A DNA stretch of 64,000 nucleotides from DATAYA01 sp963754235 (GTDB lineage Bacteria; Pseudomonadota; Alphaproteobacteria; Acetobacterales; Acetobacteraceae): the NCBI GenBank assembly GCA_963754235.1, contig CAVWFK010000026.1:25071-89070 (forward strand). Reading direction: 5' to 3'. Position numbers and translations under genes: made by a program. The first letter of the stretch is position 1; every line of letters begins with the position of its first letter. The notes beneath the pieces are model-generated. The model made no database searches. It was given only the letters and a program-made list of their open reading frames with translations, and was not told the DNA's origin. Shown here piece after piece: positions 34,639 to 42,754 of the stretch.

Positions 34639-34877
34639 TTTCTCCCGCTCACCTTGAGAGGGTTCGATCCGTCGGCCCCGGATATTACTTGCGAATTGCT
34701 AACCTAAGCCCACAAAGAAATTGCCGAGCCAACAGAAGCTGACGTATGGCTCCGGTTGGTGAAGCTGCGCAACTCCGCAGCGGCATCAGACGCCTCCGAC
34801 TTCCTTTGTCCTGGACTATCGGCTCGCCCGGCGACGGGACGCGTCGAAAACTGGTGTCATCAGTTCGGAGAGAAACG

Positions 34878-35522
34878 ATGTCTCTCACAATCGCGCACCA
34901 TGGCTTTATCGAGAAGCAGTATGTCCCTGGTCTCGATCGACCGTGGGAATGGCGCGATCCGGCACCAAACAGCGACCGAGTTTTTCTTGGCTTGAATATC
35001 GACCGCATCGGCGACAACATCTCAAAGGACTTCACCGGCGACCGCTTCACGTCAATTTACCCGCGATCCGGCCATATGGTCGCCCTAGAAAATACGGAAG
35101 AGGAAGACGTAAGGTATTTCACTGTCGATGGGGTTGTTGGACAGGTCTACGTTGATTTTGTGAATTTCGCGACAGTTCTGCTCGGTAACGATTACGACGA
35201 CGACATCAAATATTTCAGTACCAAGTATATTCCTGGATGCGACTCCGCCACCGCGCGATCGGCCGAGTTTTTGTCGCGTTTGCTGCTCAAGGAGCCTATT
35301 TCAGACACGAGATACCTTACCGATATCCGCCTGAATTCGACCTATGACTTGGAGAAGGACGGGTTTATTCCGCCGTACGGACGCGCGGTGCCAAGAAGAG
35401 TTTATGACTATGGCACGATCAGCAACATCAAGGTCAGTCTGTACGAGCTGATTCTGATTCACCCGTACCGAGCCGGCCGTGCAATGCGCTGCGGTGATTT
35501 GGCTCCGATAAGCGCATCGTAA
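34878..35522 (+). CDS. Protein of unknown function, 214 residues, in the less GC-rich patch
   Basis: I recognise no family. The ATG at 34878 follows GGAGAGAAAC and begins MSLTIAHHGFIEKQYVPG; the frame is open back to 34746 but without coding character. The product is soluble, acidic in the middle (ENTEEEDVRYFTVDG, GNDYDDDIKYFSTKY) and aromatic-rich, with no signal or membrane segment. Codon use is less GC-biased than in the neighbouring hyf genes, which suggests acquisition by transfer. It ends at a TAA 12 bases before the 3' end of the group II intron; the intron sits on the other strand and does not cut the gene. The 239 bases before it (34639-34877) show no identifiable feature. Confidence 0.6.
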   Translation: MSLTIAHHGFIEKQYVPGLDRPWEWRDPAPNSDRVFLGLNIDRIGDNISKDFTGDRFTSIYPRSGHMVALENTEEEDVRYFTVDGVVGQVYVDFVNFATVLLGNDYDDDIKYFSTKYIPGCDSATARSAEFLSRLLLKEPISDTRYLTDIRLNSTYDLEKDGFIPPYGRAVPRRVYDYGTISNIKVSLYELILIHPYRAGRAMRCGDLAPISAS

Positions 35523-35571
35523 TCGCCTCCCCGATAGGGGTCGGGAAGGGCGATCGCCCTCCCCGCCCTCC

Positions 35572-35604
35572 GAACCGTGCGTGCGATTTTCCCGCACACG
35601 GCTC
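35572..35604 (-). ncRNA. Group II intron domain V
   Basis: On the minus strand, a 33-base hairpin GAGCCGTGTGCGG with GAAA-like loop and CGCACGCACGGTTC closes as the classic domain V, including the AGC catalytic triad near its 5' side. It lies 18 bases after the reverse transcriptase stop codon and is followed by a GC-rich stem suitable for domain VI. Its intactness suggests that the intron could still be catalytic. Confidence 0.85.
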
Positions 35605-35621
35605 TCCAGTTGCTGGTTTCC

Positions 35622-37034
35622 TCATCGTGAGTGCCTCGCGTTGCCGAAGGCCGCTTGTAGGGTGAACAGCCCTTGAGCCGCGAAGAAGGCATTGGTCCAG
35701 CGCCGGTGGTCGGCTTCGCTGCGCCCCATCGAGGGACGCTTCTCCTGCTTGCGCAGGATGGCGCGCAGCCGCCGTCGGATAAAGCCGTCGAGCTTGCGGA
35801 ACAGGCGCGGCCTGGCATGCATGAAGTAGCCAAACCACCCGCGCAGCAGCGGATTGAGGTCAGCGATGATCCGCCCCAGGCTGTCACCTCGGCTGCGGAT
35901 CGTCCTGGCTCTCACCCTGTCCCGGAAGGCCTTCAGACTCTTGGTGCGCACGTACCGCCGACCGGCCTCGAACCGGTAGCCAAGGAACTCAAATCCCTGG
36001 CCCGGTTGTCGGCTGTCGGTGATCCGTGTCTTGTCCGGGTGCAGCGTCAGGCCGTTGGCAGTCACCCACGCCGTCACCTGGCGCAGGGCTGCCGTCGCCT
36101 CCGCTTCCGACGCGCAGAGGATCACAAAGTCGTCGGCGTAGCGCACCATCCGATCGCCGCTCCGCTCCATCAGTCGGTCGAGCGCGTGCAGGTACAGGTT
36201 GGCCAGCAGCGGCGACAGCACCGCCCCTTGGGGCGTTCCCGTCGTCGGCTGCCAGTGCGCCATCTCCGTCATGATCTCCTGGCGCAGGAAGCCCTCGATC
36301 AACGCCAGCACACGGCCATCGCTGATCGAGCCTGCCACCATCGCCAGCAGCCGGTCGTGCGGGATGGTATCGAAGTAGCTCTTCAGGTCGGCATCCACCA
36401 CGAAGGTGCGGCCTTCCTTCAGCAGCCGGTCGACTTCCCGCAGAGCGTCCTTGCAGCCGCGTCCCGGACGGAAGCCGTAGCTTCCGGGCCGGAATTGCAC
36501 TTCAAAGATCGGCTCGATGACCAGCTTCAGGGCGGTTTGGACAATCCGGTCCTTGACCGTCGGAATCCCCAGCGGGCGAGTCTTGCCGTCCGCCTTGGGT
36601 ATCTTCACCCGTTTGACCGGGCTCGGCCGGTAGCTGCCGTCTTCCAGGCTCTCCCGGAGTTCCCGCAGATACCGCCCCGACTGCCCAGCGAACCGTTCGA
36701 CACTTTGCCCATCCACACCGGCCGCCCCCTTGTTGCGGGCAACACGCTGCCACGCCAGTTCAAGGGTTGCCGGTCGGGTGACCTTGTCGATCAGACTGAA
36801 CCACTTGCCTCCTTTGACGCCGTTACCAAGCGCCGACACCATGCGATCCGTCCAGATCGAAGCTTCCGTCCACCACAGTTCGCGGGGTTTCCCGACGATG
36901 GCATCTGTCCCTTGCTTAGCCTTGGCGGCACTGCCGGGACTTTCCTGCTCCATGCTCGACCTCTCGCATCCAGCTCCCTGCCTCCCTTCCCTTGGGTCGG
37001 TTTTGCTGCCCGTCCCTCTCGTGGCTCGCGCCAC
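35622..37034 (-). CDS. ltrA: Group II intron reverse transcriptase/maturase
   Basis: The intron-encoded protein splices the intron RNA and copies it into DNA at new sites. The frame is 470 codons. Reverse transcriptase motifs are in order: GIPTVKDRIVQTALKLVIEP, FRPGRGCKDALREV, VVDADLKSYFDTIPHDRL, TPQGAVLSPLLANLYLH, and the catalytic RYADDFVILC. A maturase X-like region (YFMHARPRLFRKLDGFIRRRL) follows. The ending GLFTLQAAFGNARHSR and absence of an HNH endonuclease domain fit class C introns. The first 27 codons are unlike other members; the ATG at 36953 (MEQESPGSAAK) is a likely alternative start. No frameshift or stop interrupts it, so it may be functional. Confidence 0.92.
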   Translation of the reverse strand: MARATRGTGSKTDPREGRQGAGCERSSMEQESPGSAAKAKQGTDAIVGKPRELWWTEASIWTDRMVSALGNGVKGGKWFSLIDKVTRPATLELAWQRVARNKGAAGVDGQSVERFAGQSGRYLRELRESLEDGSYRPSPVKRVKIPKADGKTRPLGIPTVKDRIVQTALKLVIEPIFEVQFRPGSYGFRPGRGCKDALREVDRLLKEGRTFVVDADLKSYFDTIPHDRLLAMVAGSISDGRVLALIEGFLRQEIMTEMAHWQPTTGTPQGAVLSPLLANLYLHALDRLMERSGDRMVRYADDFVILCASEAEATAALRQVTAWVTANGLTLHPDKTRITDSRQPGQGFEFLGYRFEAGRRYVRTKSLKAFRDRVRARTIRSRGDSLGRIIADLNPLLRGWFGYFMHARPRLFRKLDGFIRRRLRAILRKQEKRPSMGRSEADHRRWTNAFFAAQGLFTLQAAFGNARHSR

Positions 37035-37380
37035 CGCGGTACTATGAAGGCTCTAACTCCTGGCGGTCTCACCCGAACCGCCAGGTCTCTCCGTTTCAGC
37101 CGCCTTGCCGTCCCGGCATTCCGCCCTCAACCACGTGATCCGCCCGCCGGTCGCTTTGTCAGTCGCCTCAGCGCCGGCGGTTGTTCCAGGCTTCGCCATT
37201 CATGAGCAGGCTCGCCACCAGACCCCGCCGAAACAGGTTCGTCATCCTACGGACTGCCGGTTCACCTCCGGTTGCTCCCCACCCCGCCTCTCGGCGACGC
37301 AGTTACCTTCGATTACTGGGCTGCGACCAACCCAGGCACGGACTTGCACCGTGCAGACAAAGCGTCCTCGCGGACGCACT

Positions 37381-37466
37381 CATGGTCGGCAGAGGCCGAC
37401 CATCCACGTCTTTCTGCTGTGCCCACATCCGCGAAATCGTGGATGGCCGGCCTGCGCCGACCATGG
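37381..37466. repeat. Dispersed double palindrome (family A), interrupted flank of the group II intron
   Basis: The element starts CATGGTCGGC, carries the inner GCCGACCATCCACGTCTTTC, a centre, then CGTGGATGG and ends GCGCCGACCATGG. It matches 50731-50846 and 57169-57247 in sequence and layout: two short hairpins flank a longer CCACG...CGTGG inverted pair. The group II intron begins one base outside its left end. The bases from 37467 to 37703 hold a candidate promoter (37549) and a small hairpin (37669-37684) before the next gene. Confidence 0.7.
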
Positions 37467-37548
37467 CGACGGGCCGGGAAGGGGCAGAACCCGCGTGCAA
37501 TGCAATGGCGCTTGCTTGCGCGCGCCGGCAGAGATCACATCGCCGCGA

Positions 37549-37577
37549 TTGACATTATCCCCTCGCTACATTATCGT
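37549..37577 (+). promoter_or_regulatory. Candidate sigma-70 promoter upstream of the heme-oxygenase-like gene
   Basis: TTGACA at 37549-37554 is a perfect -35 hexamer, followed by a 17-base spacer and TATCGT at 37572-37577 as -10. It lies about 130 bases before the GTG at 37704. A hairpin with a 6-bp stem (TGGGGG/CCCCCA, 37669-37684) sits in the would-be leader just before the ribosome site. No experiment supports this; the match in an otherwise GC-rich region is the only evidence. Confidence 0.45.
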
Positions 37578-37703
37578 TACAGGCGCGGCATTTGACGGCA
37601 ATATGGCTGCGCCGCACCGGCTTGGCCGCGGCTATGCGAGGAACGACAAAATACCCATTCAACAGGATTGGGGGCATTCCCCCAGAGGAACAGGAGAGAG
37701 GCC

Positions 37704-38517
37704 GTGAACGCGCATCAGATTGGTTCAGGCTCAGGCGTCTGCCGCCATCATCGAGGAGCTGAGCCGACGGATCGGCGAGCGCTTTCTGGACCACCCGTTC
37801 CGGAATGGCGTCAATAAGGACAATTTCGAAACGGTCATCGCCGATTATCTCGCGATGTCAATAGCCTTCCCGTTCATCCAGGCAGGCGCCATCCACGAGA
37901 CCTTTAAGGCTGCGCTGCGCGCCGGAGGCGATACGGACAAGAACGCCGAGATCGCCGGGGCCATCGGCGCCTTTTTGGTGTGGGACGAAATGGGCGGCCA
38001 TAAGCTTACGCTGGAGAATGGCAACGAAGGTCTCCTCCAGCTTCCCGCGACCCGCAGGAACTATCACTCGCACTGGTTGCGCGGGGATATTCGCACCATC
38101 CTTGGCAAGGACGTCCAGCCACATCGAAGTGCAGCGACCACACGCTATCTGGACGAGCTACTGGACGGACTGTCGGATCCGCGCAGGAATCGCAACATCG
38201 CCTACATGATCGGGTTCGAATGCCATGCACAGGAGATGATCACCGCCTTGTGGGACGCGGTGTGCTCGTCCTTTGATTTGCCACAGGATGAGCGGCTCGT
38301 CTATTTCTGGGGCCATGTCGGCGGCGACGCGCCCGCCGAGGCCGTTCATGTCGAGATGACCCGGAAGATGGTGGCTGAACTCGTTCCCCCCGACCGCCGG
38401 GATGAGTTTATCGAGCTGTGTCTCGAAGGCTATGCGCTAAATTTCCACTGGTGCGAGGCGATCACCGCGCGCTCAATTACCGGAGAGCAGAATGCTGCCG
38501 CCCGCGAGGCTGCCTAA
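37704..38517 (+). CDS. Heme-oxygenase-fold (iron-containing redox enzyme-like) protein, apparent one-base frameshift at its start
   Basis: The main frame (37720-38517) encodes about 265 residues of an all-helical protein resembling the heme-oxygenase-like diiron group (the PqqC/TenA/CADD fold): GFECHAQEMITALWDAV and the segment FWGHVGGDAPAEAVHVEM supply Glu/His/Asp candidates for metal binding. This assignment is tentative. The frame's own start is only a TTG at 37720, without a ribosome site. A strong AGGAGAGAGG precedes a GTG at 37704 in another frame; leaving out one base near 37719 joins them to give MNAHQLVQAQASAAII. The total is then 3n+1, like five other genes in this window. Its promoter may be at 37549. 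Confidence 0.6.
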
Positions 38518-38645
38518 CGGAAGGGCATCCGCCGCTGACGCGCAGGTGCCGCAGTGCCAGGAGCGGGGCTATGTCGTCCGCGTCCGCGTGTGTTTGTTCG
38601 TGACACGATAACGCTGGCGGGTAAGCCGCGAGAGGACGCTATGGG

Positions 38646-39365
38646 ATGATCCATCGAAGCGCCCGGCAGAGGCTCAGTCGGCTCTACTGGGCGTTCCGAA
38701 CTCAGGTCTGTCGCAGAACGTGGAGCTTCTTCGTCTGGGAGAGCCGGTCCCAACTGCCGCGGCTCACGCAAGAGCGGATCATATTGGCGGGTAAGGGCGA
38801 TGAGGCCATTGGCGAACGCATGGCGGTTTTGCGCGGAGCTTCCGTCGATCAGTATCGCGCTTGGCTAAGGGCTGGACATTGGGTCCTTTATGCCGTTGGC
38901 TCAGACAATGATATCCAATCCTGGATGTGGTTTTCCGTCGCCGAAGGCGGTTCTCAGATTGCGCCTTTTGATTTTGGGATCGGTATGAACGTCCCCCCCG
39001 GCGTCGGTTTCCTCTGGGACGCCTTCACCGTTCCGGCCTATCGCCGACGGGGCTTGTACAAGACGCTGCTGATGCAGTCGGTGGAAGAATGCTTCGTACG
39101 CGGCGCCAGGCGGGTGTGGGGCCACGCCCAGGTCACCAACACGTCCCGCACGGTCATCCTGACCACCGACTACGCAGGTGAAACCACGATACAGGCGACT
39201 CGTATCGGACCGTTCTGCCGGATATCCCGGCCCGGCTTTCATCGCACGATATCGGTGCGCGGCGTGCTGGAGATGGATGCACTCCTTCCTATCCATCGCG
39301 ACGAAGGCGGAGCAACCAGCTTCATGACTGAACTGCTCCCCGGTTCGACCGGACACCGGCCCTAG
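38646..39365 (+). CDS. GNAT-family acetyltransferase-like protein
   Basis: A 239-residue protein with a GNAT fold: FLWDAFTVPAYRRRGLYKTLL is the acetyl-CoA pyrophosphate loop (motif A, R/Q-x-x-G-x-G/A replaced by RRRGLYKT), followed by GARRVWGHAQVTNTSRTVIL (motif B). The first ~100 residues include a basic leader and a beta-rich half. The substrate is unknown. Spacing from the heme-oxygenase-like gene is 128 bases, on the same strand, with the same less GC-rich composition, so the two may have been acquired together. Nothing recognisable lies between them. The region after it (39366-39517) is also empty. Confidence 0.7.
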   Translation: MIHRSARQRLSRLYWAFRTQVCRRTWSFFVWESRSQLPRLTQERIILAGKGDEAIGERMAVLRGASVDQYRAWLRAGHWVLYAVGSDNDIQSWMWFSVAEGGSQIAPFDFGIGMNVPPGVGFLWDAFTVPAYRRRGLYKTLLMQSVEECFVRGARRVWGHAQVTNTSRTVILTTDYAGETTIQATRIGPFCRISRPGFHRTISVRGVLEMDALLPIHRDEGGATSFMTELLPGSTGHRP

Positions 39366-39472
39366 CCGGAGGAGTGCCGCGCGATCGCGTCCTCCGCATG
39401 ATCGAGTTGATGCGATGACACCTTGCGGGGACAGCCCACTTTCACCCCCCGCCGCTTCGTCGCCTTGATCCC

Positions 39473-42184
39473 CTAGTCTAGAAGCGCATCTGCGGCGACG
39501 ATCGCGGGAGAGCAACCATGCAGTTGTGCGACTTCAAGGTGCTGAGCTTCGACTGCTACGGCACGCTGATCGACTGGGAGAGCGGGCTGTGGGCGGCGCT
39601 GCAACCGCTGCTCGCGCGCGCGAAGCCGGGTCTGGATCGCGACGCGGCGCTGCAAGCGTTCGCCCGGATCGAAAGCCGCCAGGAGGCGGAGACGCCGGCG
39701 ATGCCGTATGCCGAGCTGCTCGGCGTGGTTCATGGCAAGCTCGCGCAAGGATGGGGTACGGCGCCGGATGCAGCGGAGGCGGCGCGGTTCGGCGCCTCGG
39801 TCCCCGACTGGCCGGCTTTCCCGGACACCCCCGCCGCCCTCGCGGAGCTGAAGCGGCACTATCGCCTGGTGACCCTCTCCAATGTCGATCGGGCGGGTTT
39901 TGCCGGCAGCGCGCCACGGCTCGGGGTCGCGTTCGACGACGTCTTCACCGCCGAGGAGATCGGCAGCTACAAGCCCGACCCGCGCAACTTCGCGTTCCTG
40001 CTGCAACGGCTGGCGGCGCAGGGCTTGGGAAAAGCCGACATCCTGCACGTGGCGCAGAGCCTGTTTCACGATCACGGTCCCGCCAACGATGCGGGGCTTG
40101 CCTCGGCCTGGATCGACCGGCGCGGCGGCACCGGCTGGGGCGCGACCCCGATGCCGGAGCGGATGCCGCACTATGACTGGCGCTTCGCGAGCCTCGCCGA
40201 ACTCGCCGAGGCGCGACGGCGGGAGGCGGGCTGAGCCGGCGGCGGCAATGCCCGGCAGGGCGCGCCGTGCCTGCTCGAAGCCGTCCCAGGCCGCGGCGTC
40301 GCGCCCGGCCAGGCGCCGCGGCACGCTCGCCAGCGTGAACGCGCGCGGATCGAGCCTTGCCGCCACCTCCGACCAGGCGAGCGGTGTTGCGACGGTCGCG
40401 CCGGGCCGCGCGCGCGGGCAGAACGAGCCGATCGCCGTCGCGCCAAGCCCGTTGCGCAGCCAGTCGATCAGGATGCGGCCGCGCCGCTCCGCTTTGGCGA
40501 GCCGCGGCAGAAAGCGCTCGGGCTGCTCCCCGCTCAGCGTCTCGGCGAAGCCACGGCAGAATGCCTTCGCCTCCTCCCACCCGGCGCGCGGCGCGAGCGG
40601 CACCACGACGTGCAGCCCCTTGCCGCCGGTCGTGCGGCAGAATGCGCCGAGCCCGAGCCGCTCCAGCCGCTCACGCAGCTCGTGCGCGGCACGCACTACC
40701 TCAGCGAACGGCACGTCCTCGCCGGGATCGAGGTCGAACACCAGCAGGTCGGGATGCAGCGCGTCGGCTTCCGACGCGCCCCACGGGTGCAGCTCGATCG
40801 CCGCCATCTGCGCGAGCGACACGAGCCCCGCCGCGTCGTCGATCGCGAGATAGGGCGAGCCGGCGGCCTCGCCCTCGCGCACCGCCGGCGGCAGCAGGCC
40901 ACGGCCGCGCTTCTGGAAGAAGTGCTCGCCGCCGATCCCGTCCGGGCAGCGCACGATCGCGAGCGGTCGGTGCGCGAACCCGGGCAGCGCGAACGGCGCC
41001 ATGGCAAGCCAATACTCGGCGAGTGCCCGCTTGCTGATGCCGGGCCACAGCGCACGGTCGGGATGGGTGAGTTCAATGCCGCCGACGACGGTTGCCGCGC
41101 GCCGCGGCGGACGGGCGACGACGGTGCGCGCTTTTGCCGCGATCGGAGGCACCACGACCGACCTCCGGCGCTGCCCGCTGCTCTGCGTCGCCGGCTGGCG
41201 TGGCGCCGCCGGGTCGGCGACCTCGCGCACCACCTCGCGCGACGCCTTGTCCTCGCGCAGGCCGAGATAGACTGCGTGCCGCAGCCGCCCGGCGCCGGAC
41301 CAGCCGATGAACTGCACCTCGACGACCAGTTCCGGCCGCACCCAGCGTATCGTCCGGTCGAGCGGATCGCCCGCGATCAGCAGCCCGGGGGGCACCTCGG
41401 CGGCCAGCGCATCGAGCCGGGTGCGCAGGTTGGCGAGTTCCTGCTCGTTGTAGCCCGTGCCGACACCGCCCGCATAATGCAGCGCGCCGGCGGGATCGAA
41501 ATAGCCGACATGCAGCGCGCCGAGCCCGGTCCGCTGCCCGGCCGGCGGCGTCCAGCCGAGCACCACGAATTCCTCGCGGCCCTGGCACTTGATCTTGATC
41601 CAGCCATGCCCGCGCCCCGCGCGATATGGCGCGTCCACCTGCTTGCAGACGATGCCCTCAAGCCCGACGCGGCACGCCTGCCGCCGCATCGCCGGTGCTG
41701 CCCCCGCGACATGGTCGCTGTAACGCAGCAGGCCGTCCCACGTGCCGAGCGGTGCCAGCAGCCCCTTGCGTGCTAGCAGGCGGCAGGGACGAAAATCCCA
41801 GCCGTCCAGATGCAGCAGGTCGAACACGAAGAAGGTGAGGGCGGCATCGCGCCGGGCCGAGAGCGCCGCTTGCAGATCGGGAAAGCTGGAGACCCCGTCG
41901 GGTCGCAGCGCCACCAGTTCGCCGTCAAGCAGGGCCGCGCGGGCGGGCAGTGCCGCGGTGGCGCGAGCTACGGCCGGCAGGCGTTCGGCCCAGTCGTGAC
42001 CGTTGCGGGTGAGCAGGCGCACCGCACCGGCGTCGAGGAAGGCGAGCAGCCGGTAGCCGTCGAACTTGATCTCGCTGATCCAGTCCGCACCCTCGGGCGG
42101 CTCCTCGGCGAGCGCGCAGAGTTGTGGCGCCTGACTTGCCGGCAGCTTGCGACGAAGGGCGCCGGGCGGGGGCGTCAGGGCCAA
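39473..42184 (-). CDS. ligD: ATP-dependent DNA ligase LigD (ligase and polymerase domains), with a non-homologous antisense tail
   Basis: LigD joins and fills DNA ends in bacterial non-homologous end joining with Ku. The ligase domain (about 20-310) has the nucleotidyl lysine K40 in EIKFDGYR, LLDGELVAL, and the OB-fold part ending LVVEVQFIGW. The polymerase domain (about 367-640) has LTHPDRALWPG, HFFQKRG, and DLDPGED, the metal-binding motif, with RTTGGKGLHVVVPL. The usual phosphoesterase domain is absent. Similarity ends at about residue 650 (near 40235), exactly where the convergent dehalogenase ends. The frame then runs 253 more codons antisense to that gene before a stop at 39473. A one-base shift would instead end it at 40171. 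Start is TTG; no Ku gene is in the window. Confidence 0.82.
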   Translation of the reverse strand: MALTPPPGALRRKLPASQAPQLCALAEEPPEGADWISEIKFDGYRLLAFLDAGAVRLLTRNGHDWAERLPAVARATAALPARAALLDGELVALRPDGVSSFPDLQAALSARRDAALTFFVFDLLHLDGWDFRPCRLLARKGLLAPLGTWDGLLRYSDHVAGAAPAMRRQACRVGLEGIVCKQVDAPYRAGRGHGWIKIKCQGREEFVVLGWTPPAGQRTGLGALHVGYFDPAGALHYAGGVGTGYNEQELANLRTRLDALAAEVPPGLLIAGDPLDRTIRWVRPELVVEVQFIGWSGAGRLRHAVYLGLREDKASREVVREVADPAAPRQPATQSSGQRRRSVVVPPIAAKARTVVARPPRRAATVVGGIELTHPDRALWPGISKRALAEYWLAMAPFALPGFAHRPLAIVRCPDGIGGEHFFQKRGRGLLPPAVREGEAAGSPYLAIDDAAGLVSLAQMAAIELHPWGASEADALHPDLLVFDLDPGEDVPFAEVVRAAHELRERLERLGLGAFCRTTGGKGLHVVVPLAPRAGWEEAKAFCRGFAETLSGEQPERFLPRLAKAERRGRILIDWLRNGLGATAIGSFCPRARPGATVATPLAWSEVAARLDPRAFTLASVPRRLAGRDAAAWDGFEQARRALPGIAAAGSARLPPSRLGEFGEAREAPVIVRHPLRHRGRAPAGAAAPVDPGRGKPRIVGGTVIVKQALRHVQDVGFSQALRRQPLQQEREVARVGLVAADLLGGEDVVERDPEPWRAAGKTRPIDIGEGHQAIVPLQLREGGGGVRESRPVGDRGAEPRRLRCIRRRTPSLRELAMNHAEQLGIRHRRRLRLLAAFDPGERLQRRVAIQTRLRAREQRLQRRPQPALPVDQRAVAVEAQHLEVAQLHGCSPAIVAADALLD
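39518..40234 (+). CDS. HAD-superfamily haloacid dehalogenase, type II-like
   Basis: A 238-residue cytoplasmic HAD protein. Motif I is SFDCYGTLIDWE, with aspartate nucleophile at residue 11; motif II is LVTLSNVD; motif III/IV appear as SYKPDPRNF and HVAQSLFHDHGPANDAG. This pattern fits (S)-2-haloacid dehalogenases or closely related phosphatases. The actual substrate is unknown. The gene is convergent with ligD. The 3' end of ligD has no stop before it enters this gene on the other strand, so the two frames overlap over the whole dehalogenase gene; the dehalogenase side is clearly the true coding strand there. Confidence 0.85.
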   Translation: MQLCDFKVLSFDCYGTLIDWESGLWAALQPLLARAKPGLDRDAALQAFARIESRQEAETPAMPYAELLGVVHGKLAQGWGTAPDAAEAARFGASVPDWPAFPDTPAALAELKRHYRLVTLSNVDRAGFAGSAPRLGVAFDDVFTAEEIGSYKPDPRNFAFLLQRLAAQGLGKADILHVAQSLFHDHGPANDAGLASAWIDRRGGTGWGATPMPERMPHYDWRFASLAELAEARRREAG

Positions 42185-42227
42185 ATGACAATAGTCCCGT
42201 CGGGAAACGGTCGTTTGGCGGAGCGAA

Positions 42228-42455
42228 TCACCGGTGCGGAATGAGCACCGCTAGTACGTAGCCAAATCCCGCGGCGATCAGGATGGACAAGAACGGTCGT
42301 TGCTCTACGTTCCGGGTGAGGGTTTTCGTCGCATCACGTGCCTGATGGACGGCCCCGCCATAGGCGTCCTGCGCATCGTGGGCGACTTGGCGCGCCCTCT
42401 CTTCGACGACCAGAGCGACCAGCGCCAGCGTGACCAAAGCCAGAACCGATTTCAT
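42228..42455 (-). CDS. Small membrane protein, ElaB/DUF883-like tail
   Basis: A 75-residue protein with an N-terminal hydrophobic segment (SVLALVTLALVALVVEE), a charged helical middle (ARQVAHDAQDAYGGAVHQARD) and a C-terminal membrane segment QRPFLSILIAAGFGYVLAVL. The middle and end recall the ElaB/YqjD (DUF883) group of ribosome- or stress-associated membrane proteins, but the match is loose. The ATG at 42455 follows AAGGAGCG. It precedes ligD by 43 bases on the same strand and follows a 66-residue gene, so these three may share a transcript. Confidence 0.6.
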   Translation of the reverse strand: MKSVLALVTLALVALVVEERARQVAHDAQDAYGGAVHQARDATKTLTRNVEQRPFLSILIAAGFGYVLAVLIPHR

Positions 42456-42490
42456 CGAACGCTCCTTGTCTGGGTCTGTCCCCGGCCCCC

Positions 42491-42691
42491 TTAGTATCCG
42501 ACCTTGCCGGCCAGATCGTCCCGCCGCGCGGCCGATCCCGCCGGCTGCGCGGGGCGCCCGGTCGAAAGGTCGATCACCTCCGGCTCGGCATCGGGAGTGG
42601 CGCGCAGCGCGTCGCGGGCGAGCCGCTCGGCCTCCTCCTGCGTCTCGCAGCGGCGGGGCGGACGGCCGGGGATGCGGATTTCATATGCCAT
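42491..42691 (-). CDS. Small conserved-looking protein of unknown function
   Basis: A 66-residue soluble protein: MAYEIRIPGRPPRRCETQEE, AERLARDALRATPDAEPEVID, then a basic tail. The pattern suggests a beta-hairpin followed by a helix, as in many small alphaproteobacterial proteins of unknown role. It is divergent from the FAD dehydrogenase gene (63-base spacer) and 35 bases upstream of the small membrane protein. Evidence that it is expressed is only its open frame and codon use. Confidence 0.5.
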   Translation of the reverse strand: MAYEIRIPGRPPRRCETQEEAERLARDALRATPDAEPEVIDLSTGRPAQPAGSAARRDDLAGKVGY

Positions 42692-42754
42692 GCGGGATCA
42701 ACGCGGCAACGGACCGGTGGTTGACCGCGCCGACGCCGCCGGTACGCTCCCGCC

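Larger units (their letters stand above)
35534..37379 (-). mobile_element. Group II intron (class C-like) with its reverse transcriptase
   Basis: A complete-looking bacterial group II intron of about 1.85 kb on the minus strand. Its 5' end is placed at 37379, where the RNA would begin GTGCGTCCGCGAGG. The 3' end is placed near 35534, after domain V (35572-35604) and a domain VI-like stem, with the last bases CCCCTAT. The reverse transcriptase gene occupies 35622-37034. Directly upstream of the 5' end is a hairpin ATGGTCGGC-CTCT-GCCGACCAT from a family A palindrome; class C introns are known to insert just after such terminator-like hairpins. Joining the proposed flanks gives CCATGA-CGGGG, close to the CATGACGGG found at an intact family A copy (57242). 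The exact 3' base is uncertain by one or two positions. Confidence 0.85.

Noticed and set aside
39473..40234. A functional 253-residue C-terminal extension of LigD
   Set aside because: It has no similarity to LigD domains and lies wholly antisense to a clear dehalogenase gene. Kept only as a possible missing-stop anomaly.
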